From contig NZ_JAUSUI010000005.1 of assembly GCF_030813495.1 (NCBI RefSeq), positions 1 through 64,000 of the forward strand: DNA of 64,000 nt. The letters are read 5' to 3'. Shown here one piece after another: positions 55,236 to 63,994 of the stretch. Numbering within the stretch: position 1 is the stretch's first letter; each line of letters begins with the position of its first letter. This stretch comes from Ancylobacter polymorphus. GTDB lineage: Bacteria > Pseudomonadota > Alphaproteobacteria > Rhizobiales > Xanthobacteraceae. Below the pieces are notes generated by a model. That model did not search any database. It was not told the DNA's origin and was given only the letters and a program-made list of their open reading frames with translations. The position numbers and the translations under genes are program-made.

Positions 55236-55874
55236 CTAGTCCGCCACGAAATCGCTCATGGTTGCGACGAGCAGCGCGCCGACGGTCGCGCCGGCATCCT
55301 GAAGCCCCACCGTCTTTTCCTGAAACGCCGCGGCCTTGCCATGCTGCGCCACCATGGTCTTGGTGCGCTCCAGCGCCGCCTCGGCGGCATCGCTGGCGGC
55401 CTTCAGCGCCGCCGCAAGGGCGAGGCCGGAAGCCGCCGCCTGTTCCAGCGCGCCGGCCACCGGGTCGAGCACGTCGAGAATGGTCTTGTCGCCGAGCTTG
55501 GCCTTGCCGCGCTCGGCGATGCCGGTGGCGAAGGCGCGCCAGAACGCGGCCGCCTCAGGCGTGCCGATCGCCTCCGCCCCCTCCAGCGCCTTGGCGCCGC
55601 GCAGGAAGCCGGTGGCGGTGAGCGTGCCCATGGTGGAGGGCGCGGTCTTGGCCATGATCGCGCCGGCGGAGCGCAGCAGCTTGGTGATCCCCGCCGCCGG
55701 CCCTTCCGCCGTCACCGTGTCGGCGGCGGCGGCGAAGGACTTCGCCATGGTGATGCCGAGATCGCTGTCGCCGACCTTGCCGTCGAGCGCGATCAGGAAC
55801 TCGCGCTGCGCGGCGAACATGTCGCGCCAGCGCTGGAAAAGGCCGATCAGATCATCGGCGCGGAGCGCGTCCAT
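55236..55874 (-). CDS. DhaL-type kinase subunit (dihydroxyacetone kinase-like)
   Basis: A 212-residue all-helical DhaL protein. The Mg-ADP ligands are in LDGKVGDSDLGITM (three Asp), with GPAAGITKLLRSAGAIMAKTAPSTMGTL and GLQDAGATVGALL. In PTS-type systems DhaL carries ADP as cofactor phosphorylated by DhaM; in other systems it uses ATP directly. No dhaM is visible here, so an ATP-dependent two-subunit kinase is likely. ATG 55874 has TGAGG upstream. Last gene of the LacI-regulated importer unit. Confidence 0.88.
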   Translation of the reverse strand: MDALRADDLIGLFQRWRDMFAAQREFLIALDGKVGDSDLGITMAKSFAAAADTVTAEGPAAGITKLLRSAGAIMAKTAPSTMGTLTATGFLRGAKALEGAEAIGTPEAAAFWRAFATGIAERGKAKLGDKTILDVLDPVAGALEQAAASGLALAAALKAASDAAEAALERTKTMVAQHGKAAAFQEKTVGLQDAGATVGALLVATMSDFVAD

Positions 55875-55883
55875 GCGCAAACC

Positions 55884-56885
55884 TCAGGCCTTGATGTGGG
55901 AGAAGAACGGCGTGTGGACCGGCGCGGCGACCAGCGGGTCGAGTTCGGCGTCGAGCTTCAGCACCGAAATGGAGGCGCCGGCCATTTCCATCGCCGTGGC
56001 GAACTCGCCGATCCAGACATGCTTGACCTTGGCGCCGCGTTCCTCGAACAGCTGCGACACCCGGCGGAACAGGATGTAGAGTTCTTCCTTCGGCGTGCCG
56101 CCGAGACCGTTCACCAGTACCGCGAACTCGTCGCCGTTGCCGGCGGGCAGTTCGGCGAAGATGCGCTGCATCATCTCGTCCACCACCGCGTCGGCCGGGG
56201 CGAGCTTGGTGCGGCCGATGCCCGGCTCGCCATGGATGCCCATGCCGATTTCCATCTCGTCCTCACCGACCGAGAAGGTGGCGTGGCCGACCTCCGGCAC
56301 CACGCAGCTCGACAGCGCGACGCCGATGGTGCGCACATTCGCCCGCGCCTTGTCGGCGAGACGGGTCACCTCATCGAGCGAGAGCATGTTGGCGGCCGCC
56401 GCGCCCGCCACCTTGTAAACGAAGAAGATGCCGGCGACGCCGCGCCGCTTGTGCTCCTCGCCGACGACGGAGGAGGCGACATCGTCATTGCCGATGACCT
56501 GCTTCACCGTGATGCCGTCAATGTCGGCCAGCTCCGCGGCCATGTCGAAATTGATGATGTCGCCGGTATAGTTGCCATAGATGTAGAGCACGCCGGCGCC
56601 CTGATCGATGTATTTGGTCACCTCGTGCATCTGGTCGGCGCTGGGCGACTGGAACACGCCGCCCACGGCGCAGCCGTCGAGCATATTGTCGCCGACATAG
56701 CCGAGGAACAGCGGCAGATGGCCGGAGCCGCCGCCGGTGGCGATGCCCACCTTGCCCGGCTTGCGCGCGGCGACGACGAGGCAGCGCTTGTCGTCGTTCA
56801 CATAGGTCACCTGGGGATGAGCCCGGTAGATGCCGTCCAGCATCTCGTCGACGAAATGCGCGGGATCGTTGAGAAACTTCTTCAT
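55884..56885 (-). CDS. DhaK-type ketose kinase subunit
   Basis: A 333-residue DhaK. The substrate-binding His218 (IGMGIHGEPG) that forms a hemiaminal with the ketone, His56 (GGGSGH) and Asp109 (NYTGDIINF) are all present. The GGGSGHEP of classical dihydroxyacetone kinases is GGGSGHLP here and several loops differ (AVGGVFQSPSADQM). Substrate may be another ketose such as a tetrulose. 35 bases after the permease gene and 9 before dhaL. Confidence 0.9.
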   Translation of the reverse strand: MKKFLNDPAHFVDEMLDGIYRAHPQVTYVNDDKRCLVVAARKPGKVGIATGGGSGHLPLFLGYVGDNMLDGCAVGGVFQSPSADQMHEVTKYIDQGAGVLYIYGNYTGDIINFDMAAELADIDGITVKQVIGNDDVASSVVGEEHKRRGVAGIFFVYKVAGAAAANMLSLDEVTRLADKARANVRTIGVALSSCVVPEVGHATFSVGEDEMEIGMGIHGEPGIGRTKLAPADAVVDEMMQRIFAELPAGNGDEFAVLVNGLGGTPKEELYILFRRVSQLFEERGAKVKHVWIGEFATAMEMAGASISVLKLDAELDPLVAAPVHTPFFSHIKA

Positions 56886-56920
56886 GTCGGTCCTCTTGAG
56901 CTCATTATTTGGCGTCTGTT

Positions 56921-57952
56921 TCAGGTCTTCTTCTGGCTGAACACGAAGAAGGCGGCGGCCAGCAGGATGAATCCGCCCACCACCACGCGCTGCCAGGTGG
57001 AGGGAATGCCGACCATGACCAGCACGCTGTTCACCACCACCACCAGCAGCACGCCCAGCAGCGTGCCGAGCACGCTGCCGGTGCCGCCGGTGATGCGCGC
57101 GCCGCCCAGCACCACGGCGGCGATGACGTTGATCTCGCTGCCGACGAGATCGAACGGGTTCGCCTGCCGGTTGGCGCAGGTATGGATGATGCCGGCGAGG
57201 CCCGCGAGGCCGCCGGCATAGGCGAACAGGAAGATGTGGATGGTCCGCAGATTGTAGCCGAGCCGCTCGGCCACGCTGGCATTGCCGCCGACCGCGAAGA
57301 TGGCGCGGCCCATCAGCGTGCGGTTGAGCATCCACCAGGTGACCAGCGCGGCGATGGGCAGAACGAGGAAATAGAACGGCAGGGTGATGGTGCGCCCGTC
57401 GGCGGCGTCGAACTGCAGCAGCGGCATGCGGCCGAACGCGCCCATCTGCGGCGGCAGCGACATGATCCACACCGTGCCGATGAAGGCGAGCAGGATGCCG
57501 CGAAACAGATATTGCGTGCCGATGGTGACGATCAGCGACGGCACGCGCAGATAATGCACCAGCAGGCCGTTGACCACGCCGAGCCCCGCCCCGCCGATAA
57601 CCGCCGCCAGCACGATCAGCGCCATCGGCGCGTCGGGGAAGTGGTTCTTCACCAGAAGGGTGAGCGAATACATGGTGAAGGCGGCGATGGCGGTGAAGGA
57701 CACGTCGATGCCGCCCGCCGCCAGAATGATGAACACGCCGAGCGCGAACAGGCCCATCACCACGCTGGCGCGGCCGATATCGATCAGCGAGGAGGGTTGC
57801 AGGAAGGCCGGATTGGCGATGGCCACCGCCACGCAGATCGCCACCAGCAGCACGAAGGTGATGACCTCCGGCCGCCGGCGCACCAGTTCCAGCAGCGGGC
57901 GGCGCGGGGCGACGGGCAGCGCCGCGACATCGGTGGGGGATGTGGTGCTCAT
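56921..57952 (-). CDS. Sugar ABC importer, permease (second of two)
   Basis: A 343-residue RbsC-like permease: VVMGLFALGVFIILAAGGIDVSFTAIAAF, RVPSLIVTIGTQYLFRGIL, NRTLMGRAIFAVGGNASVAERLGYN and INVIAAVVLGGARITGGTGSVLGT. ATG overlaps the ATPase stop (ATGA). It differs clearly from the other permease at 60733-61728, so the importer channel is probably a heterodimer, as in LsrCD-type systems. Confidence 0.92.
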   Translation of the reverse strand: MSTTSPTDVAALPVAPRRPLLELVRRRPEVITFVLLVAICVAVAIANPAFLQPSSLIDIGRASVVMGLFALGVFIILAAGGIDVSFTAIAAFTMYSLTLLVKNHFPDAPMALIVLAAVIGGAGLGVVNGLLVHYLRVPSLIVTIGTQYLFRGILLAFIGTVWIMSLPPQMGAFGRMPLLQFDAADGRTITLPFYFLVLPIAALVTWWMLNRTLMGRAIFAVGGNASVAERLGYNLRTIHIFLFAYAGGLAGLAGIIHTCANRQANPFDLVGSEINVIAAVVLGGARITGGTGSVLGTLLGVLLVVVVNSVLVMVGIPSTWQRVVVGGFILLAAAFFVFSQKKT

Positions 57953-59541
57953 GAAAGCGTCTCCGGCGAGGCGGAAGGCTGCGGCCGCGACGCCAGCATG
58001 GCCTGATAGAGCTGTTCCTCGGTGGCGCGGGCGGCGTCGCATTCGGCGACGATGCGGCCATTGCTCATCACGAGGATGCGGTCGCAGTTCTGCAGAAGCT
58101 CAGGCAGGTCGTCGCTGACGATGACAAGGCCCATGCCGGCCTCGGCGAGTTGCTGGATCACCTTGTAGATCGTGTCCTTGGAGCCGACATCGACGCCGAC
58201 CGTCGGCCCGTGCAGCACCAGCAGTTTCGGCAGGATGGAGAGCCAGCGGCCGATCAGCACGCGCTGCTGGTTTCCGCCGGAGAGCGCCCCGACCGGCAGG
58301 TCGATATTGCCGGTGTTGAGGCGCATGTCCTTTGAGATCTTGTCCGCCAGCGCCCGGCCCTTCGCCCGGTCGACGACGCCCACCGCATTGGCGAGGTCCT
58401 GCACGACAAGGGCGATCTCGTTCTCGAAGATCGACTTGTCGAGGAACAGCCCCTCGCCCAGCCGGTCCTCCGGCACATAGCCGATGCCGAGGCGGATCGC
58501 CTGCGCGGGATGGCCGATCCGCTGGACCTTGCCGTCGATGCGGATGGCGCCTTCCGCCGCCGGGGTGACGCCGGCAATGGCGGTGGCAAGCTCGTTGCGG
58601 CCGGAATCGGCAAGGCCGGTAATGCCGAGGATTTCGCCCCGCCGCAGGCTGAAGCTCACCCGGCCGAGGCTCGGCGGCAGCGCCAGCCCTTCCGCCGCGA
58701 ACAGTTCTTCCGCCAGCGGCGCCCCGGTGCGGTAGCGCGCGCCGTCAATATGGCGGCCGGTCATCATCTCGGTGAGCTGGTGCTTGGTGTAGTTGGCCAG
58801 CGGCCCCTGCCCGACGCACTGCCCGTCGCGGAACACGATGGCATGGCCGCCGATGCGGTAGCACTCGTCCAGCTTGTGGGTGACGAACAGCACCGCCACG
58901 CCTTCCGAGCGCAGCCGCTCGACCACGGCGATCAGATTGTCGACCTCGCGGCGGGTGAGCGAGGTGGTCGGCTCGTCCATGATCACCATCTTCGCCTTGG
59001 TGGCGATGGCACGGGCGATGGCGACCAGCTGGCGCTGCGCCAGCGGCAGGTCGGAAACGATGGCGGAGAGATAGGCCGGCGCCGCCGGCAGCCCCACCAC
59101 CTCCAGCGCCGCCTCGGCGGTACGCCGCAGCCGGCCGCGGTCGAACAGCCGCGCGAGCCGGCCGCCATGGGCGACAAGCTGCTCATTCAGCGCGACATTT
59201 TCCGCCACAGTCAGGTTCGGCAGCAGGGAGAGGTCCTGGTAGACGGTCTCGATCCCGGCAGCGAGCGACTGGATGGGGTTGAGCGCGCGGAAGCTGCGCC
59301 CCTCCAGCACGATCTCGCCCTCGTCCGGGGCATGGGCGCCGGACATGATCTTGATGACGGTACTCTTGCCGCAGCCATTCTCGCCGAGGAGATGATAGGC
59401 CTCGCCCGGCACGATGGAAAAGCCGACGCCGCGCAGCGCGTGCACGCCGCCGAAGCGCTTGTGAATGCCGCGCAGTTCCAGGAACGCGCGGGGAGCGGTG
59501 TCCCGGGAGACCGGAGCGTTGGACACGGAACCGTGGGACAC
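57949..59541 (-). CDS. Sugar ABC importer, double ATPase with degenerate second site
   Basis: A 530-residue RbsA-like double ATPase. Domain 1 has Walker A GENGCGKST, signature LPLAQRQLVAIARAI and Walker B VIMDEPTTSLT. Domain 2 has LSGGNQQRVLIGRWL but its Walker B reads LVLHGPTVGVD instead of LILDEPTRGVD, so both the Mg-Asp and the catalytic Glu are missing. GYVPEDRLGEGLF marks the domain boundary region. Only one site may hydrolyse ATP, unlike the paralogue at 27113-28684. Confidence 0.92.
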   Translation of the reverse strand: MSHGSVSNAPVSRDTAPRAFLELRGIHKRFGGVHALRGVGFSIVPGEAYHLLGENGCGKSTVIKIMSGAHAPDEGEIVLEGRSFRALNPIQSLAAGIETVYQDLSLLPNLTVAENVALNEQLVAHGGRLARLFDRGRLRRTAEAALEVVGLPAAPAYLSAIVSDLPLAQRQLVAIARAIATKAKMVIMDEPTTSLTRREVDNLIAVVERLRSEGVAVLFVTHKLDECYRIGGHAIVFRDGQCVGQGPLANYTKHQLTEMMTGRHIDGARYRTGAPLAEELFAAEGLALPPSLGRVSFSLRRGEILGITGLADSGRNELATAIAGVTPAAEGAIRIDGKVQRIGHPAQAIRLGIGYVPEDRLGEGLFLDKSIFENEIALVVQDLANAVGVVDRAKGRALADKISKDMRLNTGNIDLPVGALSGGNQQRVLIGRWLSILPKLLVLHGPTVGVDVGSKDTIYKVIQQLAEAGMGLVIVSDDLPELLQNCDRILVMSNGRIVAECDAARATEEQLYQAMLASRPQPSASPETLS

Positions 59542-59614
59542 GTGGGACCCCTTCGTCGATGGGCGGCGCGGCGGAACGGCGCGGTGAAAAGCGGCCGCAG
59601 GCGCGTGGGAGAGC

Positions 59615-59645
59615 CTTCCGCAGGCGCGCGCGGCGCCTGCGGAAG
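59615..59645 (-). other. Perfect 13-bp stem-loop after the binding-protein gene
   Basis: CTTCCGCAGGCGC (59615-59627) pairs exactly with GCGCCTGCGGAAG (59633-59645), 5-base loop. It lies between the binding-protein stop and the ATPase start, where such hairpins protect the upstream mRNA. No U-run. Confidence 0.75.
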
Positions 59646-59662
59646 TCCGGTTGGTCAGGGGA

Positions 59663-60673
59663 TCAGAAGAGGTATTCCTTGTAGTTGTTCTTGTCGGCCA
59701 GAACCATGCCGTTGCCGATGATCAGCACGCCTTCGCCCGGCCCCTTGGTGACCTTCACCTTCTCATAGCCCGGCACGCCGAGATTGGCGCCGTCCTCGAT
59801 CTTCTTGCCGGCGATCAGGCTCTTGGCGACCGAATTCATCGCCATGCCGGCCTTCTGCGGGTCCCAGAAGCCGATGGCGGTGATGGCGCCGGATTCCAGG
59901 AGGTCCGCCGAGGGGTTCGGCAGGCCGGTGCCGACCAGGCACACCTTGCCCGAGAGGCCCGCCTCGTCGATGGCGCGGCCGACGCCGAGCACGTCATTGC
60001 CGGCCGAGGTCTGGAAGCCCTTGATGTCCGGGTGCTTGCGCAGGATTTCCTTGGCCTTCTCATAGGTGGCGTTGGCGTCGTCGAACGATTCATTGTTCGC
60101 GTCGACCAGCACCATGTCAGGGTGGTTCTTGGCATTGGCCTCGCCGGCGCCGACCCACTGCATATGCGTGCGGCTGCCGAGCGAACCGACGAAGGTGGTC
60201 CACTTGCCCTTGCCGCCCATGCACTGCGCCAGGCGCTCGTTCAGCGCCTTGCCGTAATCGGCATTGTCGAAGGCCTCGACATCGGCATGGGTGTTCTTCT
60301 GGTTGTCGGCCTCATGGGTCACGACGATGATGCCGCGATCCATGGCGCGCTTGAGCGTGCCTTCGAGCACGGACGGATCCATCGGCACAACGGCGAGGCC
60401 GTTCACGCCCTTCGCGACGAGATCGGTGACGATCTGCAGCTGCTGGGCGGCATCCGCCGTCGCCGGGCCGTACTGGGTGGCGACCACATCGGGGTTTTCC
60501 TTCTGGAACAGCTTCACGCCGGTTTCCATACGGTCGAACCACGGAATGCCGCTGATCTTGACCACGGTGGCGATGACAGGCTTGTTCTGCGCCATCAGCG
60601 CGCCGGCCGAACCCGCCACGAGCGCCACGGCCATGGCCGAGCCCAGCAGCATCTTCTTGGAAAGAGCTCCCAT
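59663..60673 (-). CDS. Periplasmic sugar-binding protein of the LacI-regulated locus
   Basis: A 336-residue precursor: ATG 60673 behind GGAGGAAACG, signal peptide ending in GALMAQN. The mature part has VIATVVKISGIPWFDRMETGVKLF, DLVAKGVNGLAVVPMDPSVLEGTLKRAMDRGIIVVTHEA and QTSAGNDVLGVGRAIDEAG, as in autoinducer-2/rhamnose/ribose-type binding proteins. Ligand not identifiable. Followed by a strong stem-loop. Confidence 0.9.
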   Translation of the reverse strand: MGALSKKMLLGSAMAVALVAGSAGALMAQNKPVIATVVKISGIPWFDRMETGVKLFQKENPDVVATQYGPATADAAQQLQIVTDLVAKGVNGLAVVPMDPSVLEGTLKRAMDRGIIVVTHEADNQKNTHADVEAFDNADYGKALNERLAQCMGGKGKWTTFVGSLGSRTHMQWVGAGEANAKNHPDMVLVDANNESFDDANATYEKAKEILRKHPDIKGFQTSAGNDVLGVGRAIDEAGLSGKVCLVGTGLPNPSADLLESGAITAIGFWDPQKAGMAMNSVAKSLIAGKKIEDGANLGVPGYEKVKVTKGPGEGVLIIGNGMVLADKNNYKEYLF

Positions 60674-60732
60674 CGTTTCCTCCATTGTTGTTGCTTCCCT
60701 CATGTCGAGTTCCGATGCGTGAGGGGGGCGCA

Positions 60733-61728
60733 TCACACGAGCCGTTTGCTCTTGTTGGGCATCAGGAAGCCGGCCACGTCGTAGCGGCCGACCGCCAGGA
60801 AGGTCAGAAGCAGCGCGCCCCAGGCGAAGTCGCGCACGAAGTTCGACAGGCCGCCGAAATTCAGCATGCTGGACATCAGCTGCAGGGCGATGGTCGCCAG
60901 CACCACGCAGATCACGCGGCCATAGCCGCCTTCGGGCCGCACGCCGGCCATGACCGCGATGAGGATGGCGATAAGCAGGTAAGACGTGCCGTAATCCCAC
61001 TTCACGTTGACGTTGCGCGACGCGATGATGATGCCGGCAAGGCCGGAGAGCAGGCCGCTGGTGGCATAGGTGGCGATCAGCACCCGCGTCTTGGGGAAGC
61101 CGGCATAGAGCGCGGCCTTGGGGTTGGTTCCCATCAGCATCAGCCACAGCCCGAACGGCGTGAACTTCAGCAGGGCGGCGATGAAGGCGGCGACGCCGAT
61201 GAAGATGAGGAAGCTGATCGGCACGCCCAGAAACAGGCCGTTGCCGATCTCCGACAACAGGTCCGGCGTGCCCACCGCCACCGCGCGCCCATCCGAGGCG
61301 ACCACCGCGAGGCCGGTGAACAGCATCTGCGTGCCGAGCGTGCACAGGATCGGGGTGATGTTCATCCGGCTGATCAGCAGCCCGTTGAAGGTGCCGCCGA
61401 CGAGCCCGATCACCAGCGCACCGGCGATGAAGGCGAGCGAATAGGCCGCCGGCTGGTCGGCGCTCGACAGGAAGGAGCCGACGACCACCGCCGAGAGCAC
61501 GCCGGAAAGATTGGCGAGCGCGATGCCGGAGAGGTCGATGCCGCCATTGCCGGCGCACATGGCAAGCATGACGCCGATGGCGAGGAAGCCGATTTCGGGC
61601 AGCTGCCCGGCCATGGACTGGAGATTGAACGGCGACAGGAAGGCGCCGCCGGAAATGGCCGCTCCCAACGCCAGCACCGCCACATTGATGGCGATGAGCA
61701 TGACCAGCTGTCCGCCGGTGGCTCGCAT
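60733..61728 (-). CDS. Sugar ABC importer, permease (first of two)
   Basis: A 331-residue RbsC-like permease. ATG 61728 has GGGAGGAG immediately upstream; the longer frame reaching 62085 is not used. It has LPEIGFLAIGVMLAMCAGNGGIDLSGIAL, RMNITPILCTLGTQMLF, TPFGLWLMLMGTNPKAALYAG and a C-terminal KRLV. First gene of the minus-strand locus, controlled from the operator region 61757-62158. Confidence 0.92.
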   Translation of the reverse strand: MRATGGQLVMLIAINVAVLALGAAISGGAFLSPFNLQSMAGQLPEIGFLAIGVMLAMCAGNGGIDLSGIALANLSGVLSAVVVGSFLSSADQPAAYSLAFIAGALVIGLVGGTFNGLLISRMNITPILCTLGTQMLFTGLAVVASDGRAVAVGTPDLLSEIGNGLFLGVPISFLIFIGVAAFIAALLKFTPFGLWLMLMGTNPKAALYAGFPKTRVLIATYATSGLLSGLAGIIIASRNVNVKWDYGTSYLLIAILIAVMAGVRPEGGYGRVICVVLATIALQLMSSMLNFGGLSNFVRDFAWGALLLTFLAVGRYDVAGFLMPNKSKRLV

Positions 61729-62208
61729 GGTCTCCTCCCGGAGTCGCGCCGTCCTTTTTAGTAAACTCTGGCCGGCTTCACTAAATTCGTAGCAAAGGCT
61801 TTTGCGCGACGCAAGCGGGCTGCGGCACCCCTGCGACACCGTTTCCGCGACCGTCCGGCAGCTGCCGCAAACCGCAGCGGGATGAAAAAACCGGCACGGC
61901 GGTGCTGCGGTGTCCGGCGAACCACGGCGTGGGATTTCGTATGCCAAAGCCTTATGGGACAGTATTTCTGACGCATTTACCCGCCCTTCCCACCGCGCCC
62001 GGCAACCACCTGCGTCGTCGGACGGTGGGCGCCGCCTGCGCAAATCGCAGGCAGCGGCTGCAGTCGAGAGCCGGGCCGGACGCACCGTTCTTGCAAGACA
62101 GTTGCAAGGCCGGGATATTTGGCTTAACGCTCAAAAAGAGACCCGAATGTTTACTAAACAAATTTTGCCGCGAACCTCATCGGGTTCCATCGGGACGTGC
62201 AGCCGGAC
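61729..62208. promoter_or_regulatory. Divergent regulatory region with repeated TTTACTAAA motif
   Basis: No gene lies here. The 9-base palindrome TTTA(C/G)TAAA occurs at 61757-61765 (reading TTTACTAAA on the minus strand) near the permease start, and at 62150-62158 just before the LacI-type regulator gene. A close copy TTCACTAAA is at 61777-61785. The sites are natural candidates for LacI-family binding and for control of both directions. The middle (61800-62140) shows no recognised element. Confidence 0.6.
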
Positions 62209-63297
62209 ATGAAAGCCAAAACGTCTTTCACCATTCGGGACATTGCCGGGGCGGCGGGCGTCTCGCCGGCCACGGTCTCGCTGGTGCTGAACGGCAAGGG
62301 GGAAATCTCCGGCCTCACCCGCGCCCGGGTGCTGGAAGCTGCCGCCCGGCTCAACTATGTCCCCCGCCTCGCCAAGCCGCGCCCCGACGCCACCGGCACC
62401 ATCCGCTTCCTGAAGATCGCCAAGCACGGCCACACCGTGAACCGCGACCACAGCGTCTTCGTCTCCGACTATATCGACGGCATGTCGGCGGAAGCGACAA
62501 GGCGCGGCTACGCGCTGGAAGTGGTGAGCCATGAGGGCCAGGGCATGACGGCGGTCGCCGACATGATCGCCGTCGCTCCGGTCAGCGGCATCATCGCGCT
62601 CGGCACGGAAATGTCGGAATCCGACATCCGCGTGCTGCAGGGCGTCGGCCGGCCCATCGTGTTCATCGACACCTTCTACGACGTGGTCGAAGCCAATTTC
62701 GTCAATATGAACAATGAGGACGCGGTCCATCAGGTCATGGCCCGGCTGCGCCAGCAGGGGTTCGCGCGCATCGGCTTCGTGGCGAGCCATGTCGAGACCA
62801 CGAATTTCCAGCTCCGCCAGCACGCCTTCCACCGCAACGCCGCGCGGCTGGGGCTGACCATCGACCCCGCCCATATAATCTCGGTCGAATCCACCTTCGA
62901 CGGCGCCCATACCGACACGGTGAAGGCGCTGAGCGAGGGGCTGGAACTGGCGGACGCCTATTTCTGCACCAATGACGTGATCGCCTATGGCTTCATCAAG
63001 GCGCTGCGCGAATTCGGCATCCGCATCCCCGAGGATGTCGGGGTGATCGGCTTCGACAATCTCCCCCTCAGCGCCACCATGGAGCCGGCGCTCACCACCA
63101 TCGACGTGTCGAAGCGCAAGATCGGCAATCTCGCCGTGACCATTCTCGACGATCTCATCAACGCCGCCGAACCGCAGCGGCCGGTGAAGATCCTGGTCGG
63201 CGCCAGCCTCGTCACCCGCGCCAGCGATCGCGGGCCGGCCGATCCCCGCCCCGCCCCGCGCGCCGTGCGCCGCCGTGGCGTCGCCCAGACCGCGTGA
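62209..63297 (+). CDS. LacI-family transcriptional regulator
   Basis: A 362-residue repressor starting at ATG 62209 (a GTG at 62197 is an alternative). The helix-turn-helix is FTIRDIAGAAGVSPATVSLVLNGKG, and the hinge region follows in ARLNYVPRLAKPRP. The effector domain has the periplasmic-binding fold: VVSHEGQGMTAVADMIAVAPVSGIIALGT, RPIVFIDTFYDVVEANFV, ADAYFCTNDVIAYGFIKALREFGIRIPEDVGVIGFD. Divergent from the importer unit and probably its regulator. Confidence 0.94.
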   Translation: MKAKTSFTIRDIAGAAGVSPATVSLVLNGKGEISGLTRARVLEAAARLNYVPRLAKPRPDATGTIRFLKIAKHGHTVNRDHSVFVSDYIDGMSAEATRRGYALEVVSHEGQGMTAVADMIAVAPVSGIIALGTEMSESDIRVLQGVGRPIVFIDTFYDVVEANFVNMNNEDAVHQVMARLRQQGFARIGFVASHVETTNFQLRQHAFHRNAARLGLTIDPAHIISVESTFDGAHTDTVKALSEGLELADAYFCTNDVIAYGFIKALREFGIRIPEDVGVIGFDNLPLSATMEPALTTIDVSKRKIGNLAVTILDDLINAAEPQRPVKILVGASLVTRASDRGPADPRPAPRAVRRRGVAQTA

Positions 63298-63308
63298 GGA
63301 GAGAGCCC

Positions 63309-63965
63309 ATGCCGATTCTGGCGATGATCCACACCGTGCCCGCCCTGCCCGCGCGGCTGGAACCGCTGGCGGCGCAGGCGCTGCCGGGGTGGAGCTTCAC
63401 CCATACGGTCGATGAGAGCCTGCTTTCCGAGACCATCCGCGCCGGCGCCCTCACCGAGGCGACGCGGGAGCGGCTCGCCGCCCGTGTGCGCGATGCCGCC
63501 GTCGGCGCCGACGCGGTGCTCGTCACCTGCTCGACGCTCGGCGAGGCGGTGGACGCGCTGCGCCCGACCCTTGCCGTGCCGCTGTTCCGCATCGATCGCG
63601 GCATGGTGGAGGAAGCGGTGCGCCGCGCCCGCCGCATCGGCGTGCTGGCGACGCTGTCGACCACGCTGGAGCCGACCGGCCGGTTGATCGAGGCCACTGC
63701 CGCCGCCACGGGTCGCGAGGTTACTCTGCTGGCCCGGCTGTGCGAGGGCGCCTTCGCCGATCTCGCCGCGGGTGACCGGGAGACGCATGACCGGCGGGTG
63801 CGCGAAGCCTTCGAGGAGGTGGCGCCGCAGGTCGATCTGGTCGTGCTGGCGCAGGCCTCGATGGCGGACGCGCTGCCGGCCGCCGCCCGCGCCGGCGGCG
63901 CCGTCCTCACCAGTCCCGAACTCGGCATCGCCGCTGTCGCGGCCACATTGACAGGCCGCACCTGA
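63309..63965 (+). CDS. Asp/Glu racemase-like protein with only one catalytic cysteine
   Basis: A 218-residue protein of the cofactor-independent racemase fold. ATG 63309 has GGAGAGAG upstream. The first catalytic position is Cys74 in LVTCSTLGEAVDAL. The second, usually a Cys in VLGC/LLGC, reads VVLAQASMADAL. One-cysteine members include arylmalonate decarboxylase and maleate isomerase relatives, so a simple racemase activity is doubtful. It follows the LacI gene by 11 bases and may act on a product of the DhaKL pathway. Confidence 0.85.
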   Translation: MPILAMIHTVPALPARLEPLAAQALPGWSFTHTVDESLLSETIRAGALTEATRERLAARVRDAAVGADAVLVTCSTLGEAVDALRPTLAVPLFRIDRGMVEEAVRRARRIGVLATLSTTLEPTGRLIEATAAATGREVTLLARLCEGAFADLAAGDRETHDRRVREAFEEVAPQVDLVVLAQASMADALPAAARAGGAVLTSPELGIAAVAATLTGRT

Positions 63966-63994
63966 GCGGCCGCGCTTTCCGGGAGAGAGCCCTG

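Noticed and set aside
55236-56885. PTS-dependent dihydroxyacetone kinase system
   Set aside because: No DhaM-like gene is found in the locus, and the DhaK loop differs from classical DhaK.
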